Made by a program: the position numbers and the translations under genes | Shown: one piece after another, positions 27,829 through 41,507 of the stretch | How the letters are laid out: the number at the start of each line of letters is the position of its first letter | Position numbering within the stretch: position 1 is the first letter of the stretch | Assembly (NCBI GenBank): GCA_037975125.1 | Contig: CM075857.1 | Span: 71,202,474-71,266,473, forward strand | DNA: 64,000 bases | Origin: Latrodectus hesperus | Taxonomy: Eukaryota > Arthropoda > Arachnida > Araneae > Theridiidae | Reading direction: 5' to 3' | The notes under the pieces: model-generated | Databases searched by the model: none | What the model saw: the letters and a program-made list of their open reading frames with translations, nothing else | Told to the model about the DNA's origin: nothing

Positions 27829-29282
27829 CACTGCTGGACAATTGCTAAAGATGGGTCACAAATTGCAATGTAGTATAACATTAAGCGAGGTATGAAGCCT
27901 AGTAGGATAAAATATAGTTGCCACACTGTTCAGACATTAGAATAAAAAATATTTATTGTTCTGGAAAGTATAAAAGCTGTGAAATATCAGAAAGAAAAAA
28001 AATGTTCATTTGATGCTGCATGCGGAAAAATGGAACAATGCATCTAAAAGTCAGCAGGCACTTTGAAGAAAAGTATCAATACAGAATATGTCCACCGTGG
28101 AGTGTGATGCAACATTCCACACGTCGTATCATACTTTGCACATTATCCAGCAGCTGTTGAGGCAATTTAACCCAGTCCTCTGGGAGTGCACGGATGAGGG
28201 TGTTCTTGTTTGTCGGAGGATAGTTTCGACCAGTAACTTGCCTCCCCAAAGAATCCCACACATTTTTAATGGAGTTTAGATCTGGAGAATGTGATGGCTA
28301 TACGAGGCGTTGAATCACCTCGCTGTCTAGACAATCCTGAAAAGCGAGTGTTCGATGGCATGTTGCATCGTCGTCCATAAAAATAAATTTATCACCGATT
28401 CGCAACCAAATGTAGGGGCGTGCGGCCATTGATCATGATGCCGGCCCACAGCATGACACTGCATGTCGGATATTGGTCCCTTTCCTGGATATTTTCTGGT
28501 CTATAAGCAGTACTACTCTCGCTCCAGATCAGTTAGAGTCTACAATCCGATGACAGACTGAACCTACTCTCATCTGAGAATAGTATGCATGCCCAGTCCT
28601 GTTCAGTCCAATTGCGATGCTCACAACACCATTGCAAACGGTGCTGTCAGGTCGATGGGACACACACAACAGGTCTGTGGGCGTATAGTCCTCCTCCCCT
28701 CAAACGTCTGGCAACAGTTTTTCGAGAGATCTGTTTTCCTAAAGCAGCAAGAAACTGATTTGCCACCTGCTGAGCTGTGATGCGCCTGTTCTTTTTTGCT
28801 GATAGGACGATATATCTGTCTTCTGCAGGCGTCGTACTTCTAACACGACCTCTCCCGTGCCACCTACTACACATTCCAGCAGTTTTAAATGACTTCCACA
28901 GCCATGAAACAACGCTGTGAGCGATGTCGAACTCCCTGGCAACATATGTTATTCTTCGCCCTTCTTTGATCTTTCCAATAATTCGGCCACGCATAAAATC
29001 ATCAAAGTGATGTCGGGAAGACATGCCGAAAATTTCAAGTTCGTTTATTAAATATTTCCTGTAAAACTTTGACTTGAAACAACAACTGTCCACACGTGTC
29101 AAAACCTTTAAAGCTCTTATAAACGCTATCACGTGATGAACAGACTTGGAAAAAAATTTTCATACGCATACTTCTTCTTACTATATCCCGTACTTATTCT
29201 ATTTTTCCACATTTTGCTTCCTTTTATTTTGTGGTTGCTATGGATGATTGTGCTATCCGTCCTTAGCAATTGTCCAGCAGTG
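27829..29282 (-). mobile_element. Tc1-like DNA transposon, full-length but inactive
   Basis: A 1454-bp element with well preserved ends. The left end starts CACTGCTGGACAATTGCTAA and continues AGATGGG; the right end, read on the minus strand, starts with the same 20 bases and continues GGACGG. It is flanked by TA at 27827-27828 and TA at 29283-29284, the standard Tc1/mariner target duplication. The single gene inside runs on the minus strand and is broken. The ends are far better preserved than the gene interior suggests, which fits mobilisation in trans or a fairly recent insertion. It lies about 3.2 kb beyond the first recognised Sidestep exon. Confidence 0.93.
28076..29024 (-). pseudogene. 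Tc1-like transposase pseudogene
   Basis: The N-terminal half is open from MSSRHHFDDFMRGRIIGKIK at 29024 and holds the paired-type double helix-turn-helix (YVAREFDIAHSVVSWLWKSF, then ITAQQVANQF and ISRKTVARRLR). It stops in frame after VVCVPST near 28647. The same frame resumes with LQWCCEHRNWTEQDWACILF then SDESRF (first catalytic aspartate, about 28.57 kb) and hits another stop after SSDCRL. A frameshift with loss of an estimated 20-25 codons follows LHLVANR, before FIFMDDDATCH (second aspartate kept). The third catalytic motif reads SPDLNSIKNVWD, where the usual glutamate of IEN is lysine (codon aaa). The C-terminal part is open to a stop at 28076. Two nonsense codons before the DDE core is complete, a deletion and the E-to-K change make it inactive. 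Confidence 0.9.
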
Positions 29283-29392
29283 TATATAGTTAGAGAAAAA
29301 ATGAATTTTGTAAATAAAAAATAAGGGAAATGATATTTGTAGATGAAGAATTATTTTTACTGCATTTTTTAATCCTACACAATCTCTCTCTC

Positions 29393-29431
29393 TCTCTCTC
29401 TCACGCTCTCTCTCTAACTCTCTCTCTCTCT
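29393..29431. repeat. (CT)n-rich microsatellite
   Basis: Imperfect CT dinucleotide run with interruptions acgct and aact, about 110 bp beyond the right end of the first Tc1-like element. Confidence 0.95.
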
Positions 29432-29797
29432 AATACTTTAAAATTTATTTCAGTAAAAGATTCAAAATCGTATGAAGAACGTTTTTATCCTAGTTAAAAA
29501 ATTTATTTATTTACTTCCCTGGTAATGTATACTTTATTAAGTCTTGATAGAAATATTTTTCTTGTTTCTGACTCAAGTATGCAAAATATTTTTATATTTT
29601 GTTTTTAAAATATATTCTTATATGTCATCATAATATAAGCTGCATAGGAAATTAAAAACTTGCTTAAATAAATGTTCAAAAAATTTTGTTTACACCTAAA
29701 TTAAATATTTAATAAATCTTTAAACTAAAAATACTATTAAGAAATTTTCAAGATCATCATTTCAGGTTAGATGCATCTTACCGAGTTATGCAAATGA

Positions 29798-31073
29798 TAT
29801 TAAATGTGCAATTCTCCAACGCACGTAGGATAAGATATAAGGTGATTAACCGGCAGAGTGGACAATATTCGCTCCGTTATTGCTACTTCAAAAATAATCA
29901 TTCAAAGTTTGTTCGCAAAGGGCATCTGTAATTGCAGGAATTCCAGGCCATTATCGATGGTGTCAGTTCCTCCAGACAGACCAGTTTACAAGAGGCATGA
30001 GATTATACTTAGAAGGGCAGATTGTTCCTTACGGAAAATTGCAGCTGACAGACACCTGGACGTATCCATAACGACAATGATGGTTGAAACAAGAACTGCG
30101 GAACATTTGTAGGATGCCGGTGCAGCCAGAGTGGCGCCAGCACGCGTGCATTGATATTTCCGACGGGAAGCAATGACGGCTACACAAACCACATCTACCG
30201 AAATTCTGCAGCATGTGCAAAGCACCCTGGATACTCCCATACCAAACAGAACCATTTGCTGTCAGTTCTTTGCTAGTGGCCTTCATTCATGGCGTCCGTT
30301 AAGAAGACTGCCATTGACTCCACAACATTGACGCATATGTCTAGAATATTGCAGGATTATGTATACGACGGAATGACACAAGATCTTCTTCTTAGATGTG
30401 TCACGCTTCTGTCTCTCCCGTGAAAGTCGACATAGAGACAGCTCTAATCCAGCAGCAATTGTGGAATGCCCTACTGCGTGACAATGTGGCATCTTTGTTT
30501 GGGGTGCCATTGCGTATGATTCAAGTTACCTTTAATTTGTATTCATGTCATTATGGAAGCCCACCATTAAGTAGATGATATGCTGCTGACAATGATACTT
30601 CGTTATCATCAGGGGGTGCCTAATGCTCTTTACCAAGGAGGATAACTCCCAACCACACATTGCTTGTATCAGCCAACATGCCCTGCACTGTGCATAGCTG
30701 CTTCTTTGGTCACTGTGCTCTCCAGATCTCTCACCAATCGTACACATTTGGGATATGACTTGACGCCATTTGCAGACCCTATAACTGCCTCCTTCAGATT
30801 GTGCACTTTGGCAAATGCTTGGTATGGAATGAAGAAACATTCCCCAGGACGCATTTCGTACTTTCATAGACTCTGTGCTGAGACGAGTTACTTTGAGTAT
30901 CTTCATACACGATGGTCCTACAACCTACTGACCTTACCTTGTTCTCAATCTGTATTAAGTATATCCTTCTGAAACACAGATCAGTTATTGTTCGTTGCTA
31001 TGACTCTCTGTTTGCCGAGGTTCATGACTTTCTGGCAACTTCTTCTTGGTGTTGCATTTTCAATGTTAGGCTG
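29798..31073 (+). mobile_element. Second Tc1-like transposon relic, heavily decayed
   Basis: About 1.27 kb containing a degenerate plus-strand Tc1-like transposase. The ends are uncertain. The left end TTAAATGTGCAATTCTCCAA and the right end read on the minus strand, CATTGAAAATGCAACACCAA, look like eroded inverted repeats of one another. A TA occurs at 31074-31075 beyond the right end. It starts about 0.5 kb from the first Tc1-like element and belongs to a different subgroup, with a WDM motif after the third catalytic position. Decay is greater than in its neighbour, so it is probably the older insertion. Confidence 0.72.
29930..30930 (+). pseudogene. Tc1-like transposase pseudogene (second subgroup)
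   Basis: Plus-strand remnants in order: RHEIILRRADCSLRKIAADR (first helix-turn-helix, about 30.0 kb), LHSWRPLRRLPLTPQH (about 30.28-30.33 kb), IFFLDVSRFCLSRES (first catalytic aspartate kept, the following E changed to V, about 30.38 kb), FVWGAIAYDSSYL (about 30.5 kb), KEDNSQPHIACI (second aspartate, about 30.64 kb) and SPDLSPIVHIWDM (about 30.73-30.76 kb). In the last motif the catalytic glutamate of SPIEH is valine. The C-terminal part continues in one frame to VTLSIFIHDGPTTY and a stop near 30.93 kb but carries several internal stops. Short open frames on both strands here are fragments or antisense shadows of this relic. Confidence 0.82.
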
Positions 31074-34000
31074 TACTTCTATTTTAGTTTTTATTTAATT
31101 ATATTTCTTACAGAAGTTTTTTATTTTATTTTTAAGCAATTTTTAAATTCTTTTGTTTAAGTTTTTATATTTAAGTCATCTCCAATTCCACCTATTTGCC
31201 TTTTATTCAAAATATATAGTACATTTTAGAGATTTTCAAGAAGTAAAAGAAAAAAAAATTAAAAATTATTTTTGCAGTCACTCATACATGCATTTAAGCA
31301 AGGAACTGTGACAGTTTCCGATTTCAACGAAGATTATTTATTGTTTTGTACCAAAATTATTTCTTAATTTACAAACTCCATCATTTTTATGTGCAAAAGT
31401 TTTTATTCAACCTTATGATATACCATCTTAACAAGATATATTTTTAGCTAAATTGATTTAAATCCCATAACTTAAGTAAATATATCATTAATAGTTAAAA
31501 AAATAACAAACTTGCATTAAAAGCAACAGCATTGATTTTTTTATTTATTTTGAAGTATACTAGTCACAATATTTTAAATTATGATTTTATTATCATACTT
31601 AAAATGCATTTCTAGAACTTTAAAGTCAATAAGATTGAATACTTCAAATCAAGAAGATATAAAATATATATGACATCAATTTATGGTTGCAAGCTTTGTG
31701 TTTCAATAAAATTCTTACGGTAATATAAGGAATGTAAATTAAATGTTCAGTTTAAGTAACTCATTTTAAGTGAAAGCTATAGTACTCAGTTTGTTGGAAT
31801 ATTAAATGTATTTTTCTACTTTACACACACACACAAAATATTTACTTCTTCTTCATTTGTAATCTAACTAAATTCATACAAATTGTATTTGAAATCAAAT
31901 GTGTTAATAATGTATAAAAAGTAATTCTATTTTACTTAATTTTATTGCAGCTGGTAAGAAACCAAATTATACTTATGCTTTTAGTAAGAAGACGATATAT
32001 CCTAACAATGTTTTTGTATTTTCTTCTCGTTTGAATTTATTACTGATTTTTTTTTAATAAAATGACTTCTTATTTAAGTGAGAAAATGTATTCCTTAATT
32101 TTGCTATAATTCTAATATTATCCATGTAACATTTTGTATAATATCTCACTTCGCAAAATTTATTAAATATTTTCTCTTGAGTTAGAGAATTTATTTTGTC
32201 ATGTGACTTATTATTCACAAATATTTAATTATTTATGTATTAGAGCATTCTTATAATCATTTTAAGATGATTGTAACGATTCATGATTTTTCATAGGGTT
32301 CATCAATTGACAATGCAAGATGTTTATAAGCGATGTATTATGTGTAATACAGCATACAATTATAAGTGATAAAAATATTTCATTCAAATTCATAGTAATC
32401 TTACTAATTACCGTCCATTTTAGGTGTTATAAATGTTTGATAATAAGATAATAGATTATAAATAGTATCATTCCTATAACTACAAAGAAAGACATTTATA
32501 CTACAGTTATTATTGTTTTTATACTGAGAAATATAAAAACATTTGGAATATAAAATTTTCTATCACTTGGAATTTTATATTGATGCGTGAGTTAATAATA
32601 TGCCAGATTATTTTGAATTATATGTTATAAATTTACTCTCTTAATTAATTCCATTCTAATATGGATGTAATTCATTAACACAGTATTTTCCGCATATAGT
32701 ACTGGCAAATTAAAATAGTTAATATTTAGAAATGTCATAAACACATGTTTCTGTTAAAAGTTGAAATAAAACTTAAAATAGTGATAAATCAAGATTATTT
32801 AGTTGTTACTTAAAAATAAAAATTCCCCTTCACTGCTGTCATTAAAATATAATCATAATCAACTAATTTATATTTCTTCATCAAAAACAAAAAAAACGTC
32901 TTATTTAAAGATTCAAAAATTTAAAAATGGCATTTTAATTTGCATGCATCCATGCATTTCATAAAATTGGCTGAGTGATATGAATAATTAAAAAAGCAAT
33001 TACAGTTAATTTGTAATTAACAGTCATCAAAAAGTACCAGCCGCAAATGACACCAAAAAATTTCATTGTCATTTTCTTCACTTACTTTCAACAAACCACA
33101 AAAACCAAGGTTTATTTGAGCTTCATATACTTTTAAAAAAAATTATTAATCTCTGTCATATGTGAATGTTTGTAATTAAACATGAAAAAAGAAAATTATA
33201 AAGGCAGAGAAATTTTAATAATTGTTTCTCTAATTGCTTTATGTCTTTTTCATATTAAGATAAGATTTTTTGTGTAGTTAATGTATTTGACAGTGTCTTC
33301 ATATAATTTAAAATCTTTTTGTTCCAAAATAGGACCAAATAGTTTTAATTACATTAATTAAAATATCGCCAAATATGCTTAATTGTTTTATTATAACTCT
33401 GGATGTTAAAACTTAATCGCAAACGTAGTAGCTTTCATTGTAATAATGGGAATTTTGTGATGTTAAATTTTGAAGAATAAAATATTTAGTGAAATGATAC
33501 AACTTTTTTAAAACTGTTTCTTTCATAGACTGAATGTCGTGAGCCTGACATTTGGAATGACTTATTCTGTCAATATGTTGTTAAGATCCATTCCTATAAA
33601 AATTACACTGTAGTTATTCATTGTAAATGTTATATAGAAGTTTTGAAAGGACTTAGCACTAGATTAAATTAATTGAGCTTAATCTAACAGTTTATCTCAT
33701 AAAACCATCTAATATTTATTTTAACGATTGTGATATAAATGCCAGTTATAAAAATGTAAGTATTTTCTTTTTTGTATATAGAATATTTATCATTCTATAA
33801 TATCTTAATAGAAAAATGGTACACTTTCAGGTTTTATTAGCACAAGTAAATTATCCCTGTTCAAATATATCGTCAATGTGTAACTATTAGATGGCATTTT
33901 AATTTCTAAGCGTATTGATTTATTATCATAAAAATACTGCAACATCTTCTCCAAGTATACAATAACACTTATCAATATCCATTCGGCATCTCATTCAGTA

Positions 34001-35921
34001 AAAATTATACATTATATTCATTCATAAGGAAAAATTTGCATGAAAAACACACGCAAATATTTTTGATATGCTATAGACGAAATTCGTTAGCTGTAGGGTT
34101 TGAAAGTATGAAGAATTTATACTATCAGACGATTTTTATTGACCTGTGTAATCAGTAGTTTAATGTAGAAAAATTTTTTTGGATAGAAAGAAGAATATAT
34201 TTGATTCAAAAACAATACCTAACAAGGATTTTCTGTAGATTTAAAGTTTGATTAAATCAAGAGTACAGCTTACAATCAGAATTCCTTATGATAAATTTAT
34301 AAACTGAATACTTTTTTCTTGAAGACCATCTCTTAATTATTAATAAATGTATAAAAATGTATCCACATTGATCTATACATTTTATGGTATTCCTAGACTA
34401 TGTGTCTGTTATGTGGGTAATGCTAATCTACAATGATCTACGAAAATGTCAAATGATAGGAACGTAATATTTTACCTTCACCATATACATATACATACAT
34501 TCGGAAATTCTTCAAAAATAATGCTTAAAAGACTAATGTTTCTCAGTTCATCTTTTTATTTAGAAGTATGGTAAATTGAGCAGTATTTAGCATAATATAA
34601 CAGATAAAACAGATACAACTTTCACTTTTTTCACGTGATCTATCTATGTATAACGTTTTGTGAATTTTTAATCCTAAAAATTATTTAATGTTATATCTTT
34701 ATGATTCTAAATCTGAGATTGATGGAAGTATAAATACACATTTTTAACGATTTAAAATAATTTACTTGATGTGGTGTTTTTAATCTTCGGAAATTTTTCC
34801 TTAAAAATTCATTGACACTGGAAAGGACAGCATTGTCTTTTTTTAAACTTCTTCATTATACCTCTTAAAAATAGGTGCTTATTTAGTCTTATAAACATAT
34901 ATTTTAAAAATTTCAGAATTACTCTCCTATGCAAAACATTTTGAACCTTGTTGAGGTAAAAAATATTCCTTATTACAATGAAAAAATTATCATTACTGCA
35001 GTGAAAAATATTCTCTTATTTAAAGAAAGTGTGTTACGTGAAATATGTGATATTATCTGAAGTTCATTAACTAATATATTGCTATAAATTAAAAATAAAT
35101 ATAAACTAGAACTCAATCATCTTCTAAAAGCAAACTTACATATATTTAAATCAATAACTATTTATAAATCATTGAAAATTATTTGATATAATAATTCTAT
35201 AAAATAGTAAATTCATTATTTATATCAGATAATTTTTTTAAAGTAATGAATTTGACAATCAAAATCTATATTCATGGAAGATTAAATTTCAAGTATTTCA
35301 TAAAATCTATAAAAAAATGTTAAAATTAATGATAATTGATTCCAAACTATTAAAGATATTTTAATGTTAGAAGCAATGTTAATTTTAAAATATAATATAA
35401 ATATAAACAACTCTCCCAAAATTATTTTAGAATGTAACTTTATCTTAATGTAATTTCACAAAAAACTCAACAACAATTTTATATTTGTGAAAAACAGAAA
35501 TAAGTAATTTTCAGATTTATTGATCATTAACCTACGAGAGCTTGGATTACTTTTTTAAATAAAAACTGCGTTAGAAATTTATTGCTGAATTTTGATTTGA
35601 AAAATTTTAATGAAAAATTAAGGAAACTATATTTTGATTTATATAACTTATAATATATTAGTAAATTTATTTAGAAGTGTAACTTATGATATGTCATTAA
35701 AATTTAAAATGAATTGACTTTAGAGTTTTACCATTAAATAATAAACTTGAGCTAATGATATTTTAAAAAGTATACCACATTCATACTAGCTTTAAAAATT
35801 AAAAATTGATATTTGTTTGATTATAATCATTTGTTTGATATAAGATTTAGTATGTTTAGAAACATTTGCAATCGTCACTTTTTTAAACAATTCCGAATTT
35901 TAGGATATATATTTAACAGCT

Positions 35922-36154
<233 letters not shown>

Positions 36155-36699
36155 ATAACATTAATTTACCTGCAGCCCTCTAAGCAAAATAATTTTAGTA
36201 CTTCAATGGAAAATATTTTGAGAGAATATTTCAATTTATTTGATTTTTGAGTAAAATCCAATATGTAGAATTCCTATTACAGAAAACATGCTATTCTGTT
36301 TCTGAGCGCAATGTTAATGATTACAAGGATGGAGCTGGAAATGCTTTGTTTCTAACTTATATCCAAATCGGCAATAACTTCAAAAATTATGCACTGGTGA
36401 TTCGATAATGCTGATTTGTTCAAAAGAGATTTCGACAACATTCTGATTATTTCGTATGTATGAAGACTTGATTAAATCAATTGTTTGAAATGTGAATATT
36501 GATAGAATTTTGAAACTTTTGTTAGTGAATATATCGTGCATGTAAAATTTGTGTTAAATGATATTTTGTAAAGTTTTCCAAATGAGATATTTGCATACAA
36601 ATCAATAAGCGAAAAAGTGTTATTTCTCTATGTGAATATAACAATGCTAGAATTTTTGGCTTTAAAATTATAATTTTGGAAAATTTGATCTGAAAATTT

Positions 36700-36751
36700 G
36701 TCTTGTAATTAAATAAGTATTAGTATGCTAATACCTATTTAATTACAAGAC
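36700..36751. repeat. Near-perfect 24-bp palindrome with 4-base loop
   Basis: The left arm gtcttgtaattaaataagta plus ttag (36700-36723) pairs with the right arm at 36728-36751 across the loop tatg, with one mismatch. It can form a long AT-rich hairpin or cruciform. No TA-flanked transposon structure or terminator context is seen. Confidence 0.95.
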
Positions 36752-39069
36752 TAAGTTCAGTGTTATTTGAAAGCTTATGTATAATAGTTAATTAATTAAA
36801 AACTAGAATCTTTTAGAGTGCATGATTCAATAGTATATTATTTGGAGATGTATAAAAGTATTAATTGAAACATGCAAGCACAGTATATCTTTATTCAGAG
36901 AAACATATGAAGCTTCATTGATAACTCAAACTTAGTTCACTAGAAATTTGAGCAAAATATATTCTCAATTAACTGCTTAATTTTTATAATTATTTTTTAA
37001 TTTGTTGGCAGCAGGAAATCTCTAAGTTTAGAATTTTTGTTCCTCAATATTTTGAAAAATCAAAAAAAAAAATGAGCAGTATTTGTCAAACAATAGTATT
37101 TATCAATTCAATTTTATATAATAATATATATATTTTTAAGAGAACCATTATAGTTGTAGAATATTTTGAAACCATTTCAACTACTAAATATACAAATGAC
37201 TAACGTATCCTATATTTGAAAGTTCATCAGAGTACTTAAAAACATATATTGAAAATATTCAAAACGAATCAAATTTAAATCAATTCCCAAATGTTAATAT
37301 ATTCATTAAATGTTTACAAGGTAGTAAGATAGAAATAATTTTTAAGCGTTTTCATTAAAAAAAAACACTTTAATATTTCATATAATATTATGAATTTTAT
37401 TTATTTAACGATATATATACATAATTTAGAATCACTTTTAAAGAAAATATTCAAGGATAAGAACACAAACACATCTTTCAATTCTTTTTAAAATGTATTT
37501 ATTTTGTTATGAATGTTAAAACGATAAATATGAGGAAAGCTTCTCACATTTTTATTATTTTTTAGAAAATTCAATATTTCATAAAATATACCCTAAGAAC
37601 AATGGAATTGTTTTAAGAAATCGATATTAATGGCAAATAAAACAGCGCAAAAACGAAAATTATTTTATTCTTTTCAATGGATTACGAAAACAATGTTGAA
37701 AGAATTTTTTGAAGACACTCATAAGCTTATATAACAGTACTAAGTCCTGCATTATATAGGAAAGACTCCTAAGTCTGATGAAGTGTAATCCCACATGAGT
37801 TAAATTTAATTGCAAACGGTAAAGTAGAATCACTTTTGTCTTTTTGACTGTACAAAAAGAACTAAAAAAGTTTTAATTTAAATTCCTTTGGGAAGTACTG
37901 TTCTGTTTTTATTTTTATGTTCTAGGTAATAAGACCTTGGAAAGAAATATCAGGTAAAATGAAAAAAAAGGTTGAGAACAACAATCAAAGAAGTTTGGCG
38001 GGGATTCAAATTAAAGAAATAGCTTTCAGTGCTGGAAAAAATATTATTTTCAAACAGAATCCATATTATTTAATTTCGAAAGTTATTTGCATTAGTGCAT
38101 AAAAGAATAAAAGTAGATTTATAAGAATAATTATAAAAGGAAGATATTATTTTAAAAATATTTAAAAAGATAAAGAAGCTAATTTTCGAAAAATTAGTGC
38201 AATGAGATGTCATTTATTGTTTACCATTCAAATGGTTTGAAATAATTTATACTGTATTAGTATTTGAGGAAAAATACAAATACAACACTTCAAATTTATT
38301 ATTTATTGAAAATCCTATCAAATATTGTTTTTTAAAATTTTGGTTGAAACATTATTTGAAGCATTTTCTCAGCTAATATTATTATTCCATTTAAAATTTT
38401 TTGATTTAAAAAAAATCTAAATATTTATTTTGGGAAAAAAAGAAAAAATACCAAACTTTAATAATATAATAAATGTTACTTTTTCAATAATTCTAATAAA
38501 AAGATTTAAGAAGCACTGATAACAAACACAACTAAAATTCTGTATTGTTCTAAAATCTCTGATAATTCAGTATTAACATAAAGTATACAATTAATAAACC
38601 ATAAATTATGATAAAAATAAAATAAGTCGAGTATCTCTTGAAAATATAGATAAAAGTTAAACTTTAACGTAACGCAAAACATTTTTTTTATTTTTAAAAT
38701 TATTTTGCATTACTCTTTTTTAAGTGTATAATGATTTAAAATTTTAACTACTAGAAGACATATTTAAAATATTTTATTCTTTTAGTGGGACAATATTGGA
38801 TTGATGGACTTTTAATAATTTCCGTATTGAATAATATCGTTTAGTAAATTTATCATTCGATACCAAATTATTGTAGAAAAATGAATACTGTATAAGAAAA
38901 TTGTAAAATATATGAATTATATTATTTCTATGACAAGAGTCCACGTATTTATAAATAACTGAATTCTGAATACATTTGCAATAAGATTTTTCATACATTT
39001 TACACCATGAGGAATTTACTTTGTAAATAAGTCATCCAAAATGAAATCAATAAGAATATAAAATATTCA

Positions 39070-39400
39070 TATCTTCACCCAGTAGATATCACCCCAGGAT
39101 AAATTTACAGGTATCGAGGCTGATGAATAAGGTGTGGTGACCTATGTGCAACTACCTGTAATTTGCCACACCGAACACCAATAATTTCTCTTCAAAAAGA
39201 TTTTGAAACTGCTCTGGAAGAAGATGCCAAAATGACCACATGTTTTTGGCAGTAAATACTCTCAAGCGATCTTCCTTCTTCACCAAGTGTGACCATCAAA
39301 CACCCAGCCTTTAGGCGGAACCATCCATCAAATTCAGGCGAACAATGCCCATCACCGGGCGGAATTATAAATCAAAAGAAAGGTGTGGAACCTGTCATCG
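39070..39400. other. GC-richer non-coding island
   Basis: Contains gtggtgacctatgtgcaact, ccagcctttaggcggaacca and cccatcaccgggcggaatta. All frames are closed within short distances. It could be a conserved element or an unrecognised eroded repeat. Confidence 0.28.
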
Positions 39401-41219
39401 TTGTGTTTTTCTTTATGATACAGTCAAAATGACAAGAAAAGTTATAAAAAAAATGACCTTCCTTCCATGTAATCTATTTTATATTTTCTAAGATCTAAAA
39501 AAGAATACTTAATTTTTTTGTGCACATTCCTAAAGACAATGGTTTAAAAAAGCTCTCAAATGAAATGTAATGTTGCAACTGCTTGACAGTTAAATTGTGT
39601 TGTAGTTTAGTGAAAAGGAAGAAGGGGTAATTTTATAGCTTATGAACGTCAAGACTATTATTTTTTAATTAATTTAATTATTCTTATTTGAGAAAATTTC
39701 GTTCTCCAATTAAACATCGGATTTTCTCATTTAGGAGGAATATCGTAATATTATCTTAAAATACATGAATAAAAGATATCTAATAGTAAAAGATCTTATA
39801 ATATATTCCAAATATTGCATGGAAGTTTACAGTTTTTTGAATAAAGCAATAAATATCAAAGTGCTTCACACATTTTCTTAATTTTGAATGCCTTAATGAT
39901 TTAATTTTAAATTATGAGATCATGTGTATTTATAATATAGGATTTTTAATTAAAATTTTTATATATAATTGTTTGAAATTGATAAGGGAATTAAATTTTA
40001 TGCTCTCTTATTTATTCACTGTGCATAATTTTCCTGTTATCCGTTTGAATGTAAAGTTATTTATTTTTTAAAACTTATTCTGGAAGCATATGATTAATGT
40101 TTCGCATTCACGATTAAATATCCATTAATCATACTTTTTTGAATGTCAACACTCGAATATTCTTCACTCGTATGTAATCTAAAGTTATATGGAGCTGCAT
40201 GTTTTCAATCCTATCATTTATAATAAATTAACCTGAAACGAAAAGAAAAGTTAATTTATGCCTTTCCTTGTGGAGCATCTCTGAAGCTTGTAATTTGATC
40301 GATTATTCAAAACTATTACCAATATTTGTGACACAAATATTATTGATTGATTGATTTTTCCCAAAACATTTTATTATTAAAATTGAATATTCAATTTCGG
40401 GAATAGATTTCAATTTTCTTAAAGGAAAAAAGAAAAGAACATTATTCATCGAAACAAATATCTCCAGAAAATAGTTTTTAATTGTATTGTAAAATTTATG
40501 TAGTTTATTAAATGGATTAAATGTTATCTAAAACTTTTTCGTAAATAAACCGTGGAAACATTTGAGGTCATGCCTCAAAAAATTAAATTTAGATGTTTGA
40601 AATTATATTTAGTTTGTATAATGAGAGCCATTATATTAAAAATCATAGTGATATGTTTAGCTATTAATACCGAACTAAAGCTCAAAATAATAATTTGTTA
40701 AAAATACCACCAAATGTTAATTGAGCATTTTAACGAGAGAGAGTTAAGTGTATAAAATTAATTTCATTATTTTAGATGGCAACTTTTATATTTAAATTAA
40801 GGTAAACTATCACATTTTTTCAAATAAGGGTGACCTAATAATTAATGAAAAATATTTTTAAATTATTATCCAAATTATGGTTTCTTAACTTTATCTCAGA
40901 TATAATAGTCATTTCAACATGTGACAGTGGATATATTCATTTAATGTCATATAAAACATGTAATCCATTAATAAAAAGTAAACTCTGTATTAAGACAATT
41001 TTTGTATTGCAAAATAATTCATTATATGAATAATCATTAATTTGATTATCATTCTAAATATCGCCAGATTTATTCATGTTTGTGATTTATTCATGTCTTA
41101 ATTTTCATTTTTTAAGAGGAAAGAAAATTATTAAAAGTTAAGATTATACAAATAAAATAATATTACATTTTAAAGAAGAATAATGTAATAATTTAAAAAA
41201 GTTAATAATGTTTATGAAA

Positions 41220-41507
41220 ATAATAAAATAAATTATAGGAATAACTTCGCCTGGCTGTGCTTTCTTTGGTGCTTTCTGGGTCAAATAACTCTCATTCTCA
41301 TCCAGAGCTGAACAATTATAACTAAGTCTGATATATTTTTTATTTGGGAAAACAAAAATATCTCCCTGTGCACCAAGGAATACCACACAGGGCCCGAAGG
41401 TACAACAAATGCACTACATAACAAATCCAAATAAATCATTAGATGAAAAAAAAAATAATAACAAAAGAAGGCAGAGAGAAAACAGAAATATAAAAATAAA
41501 AAAGGAG
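41220..41507 (-). other. LINE 3' untranslated region
   Basis: Sequence following the LINE coding remnant in the same orientation. It contains a GC-richer stretch at about 41.37-41.41 kb (on the plus strand, cacaccagg-like text around the gccc run) and another at 41.24-41.28 kb. It is less AT-rich than the flanks and stops abruptly near 41.22 kb. I assign it to the LINE by position and composition only. The short open frames on the minus strand here have no recognisable domain. Confidence 0.55.

Noticed and set aside
28088..28780. Two plus-strand open frames of 63 codons
   Set aside because: Antisense shadows of the minus-strand Tc1-like transposase.
29986..30906. Several minus-strand open frames of 61-124 codons
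   Set aside because: Antisense shadows of the plus-strand Tc1-like relic; none carries a domain.
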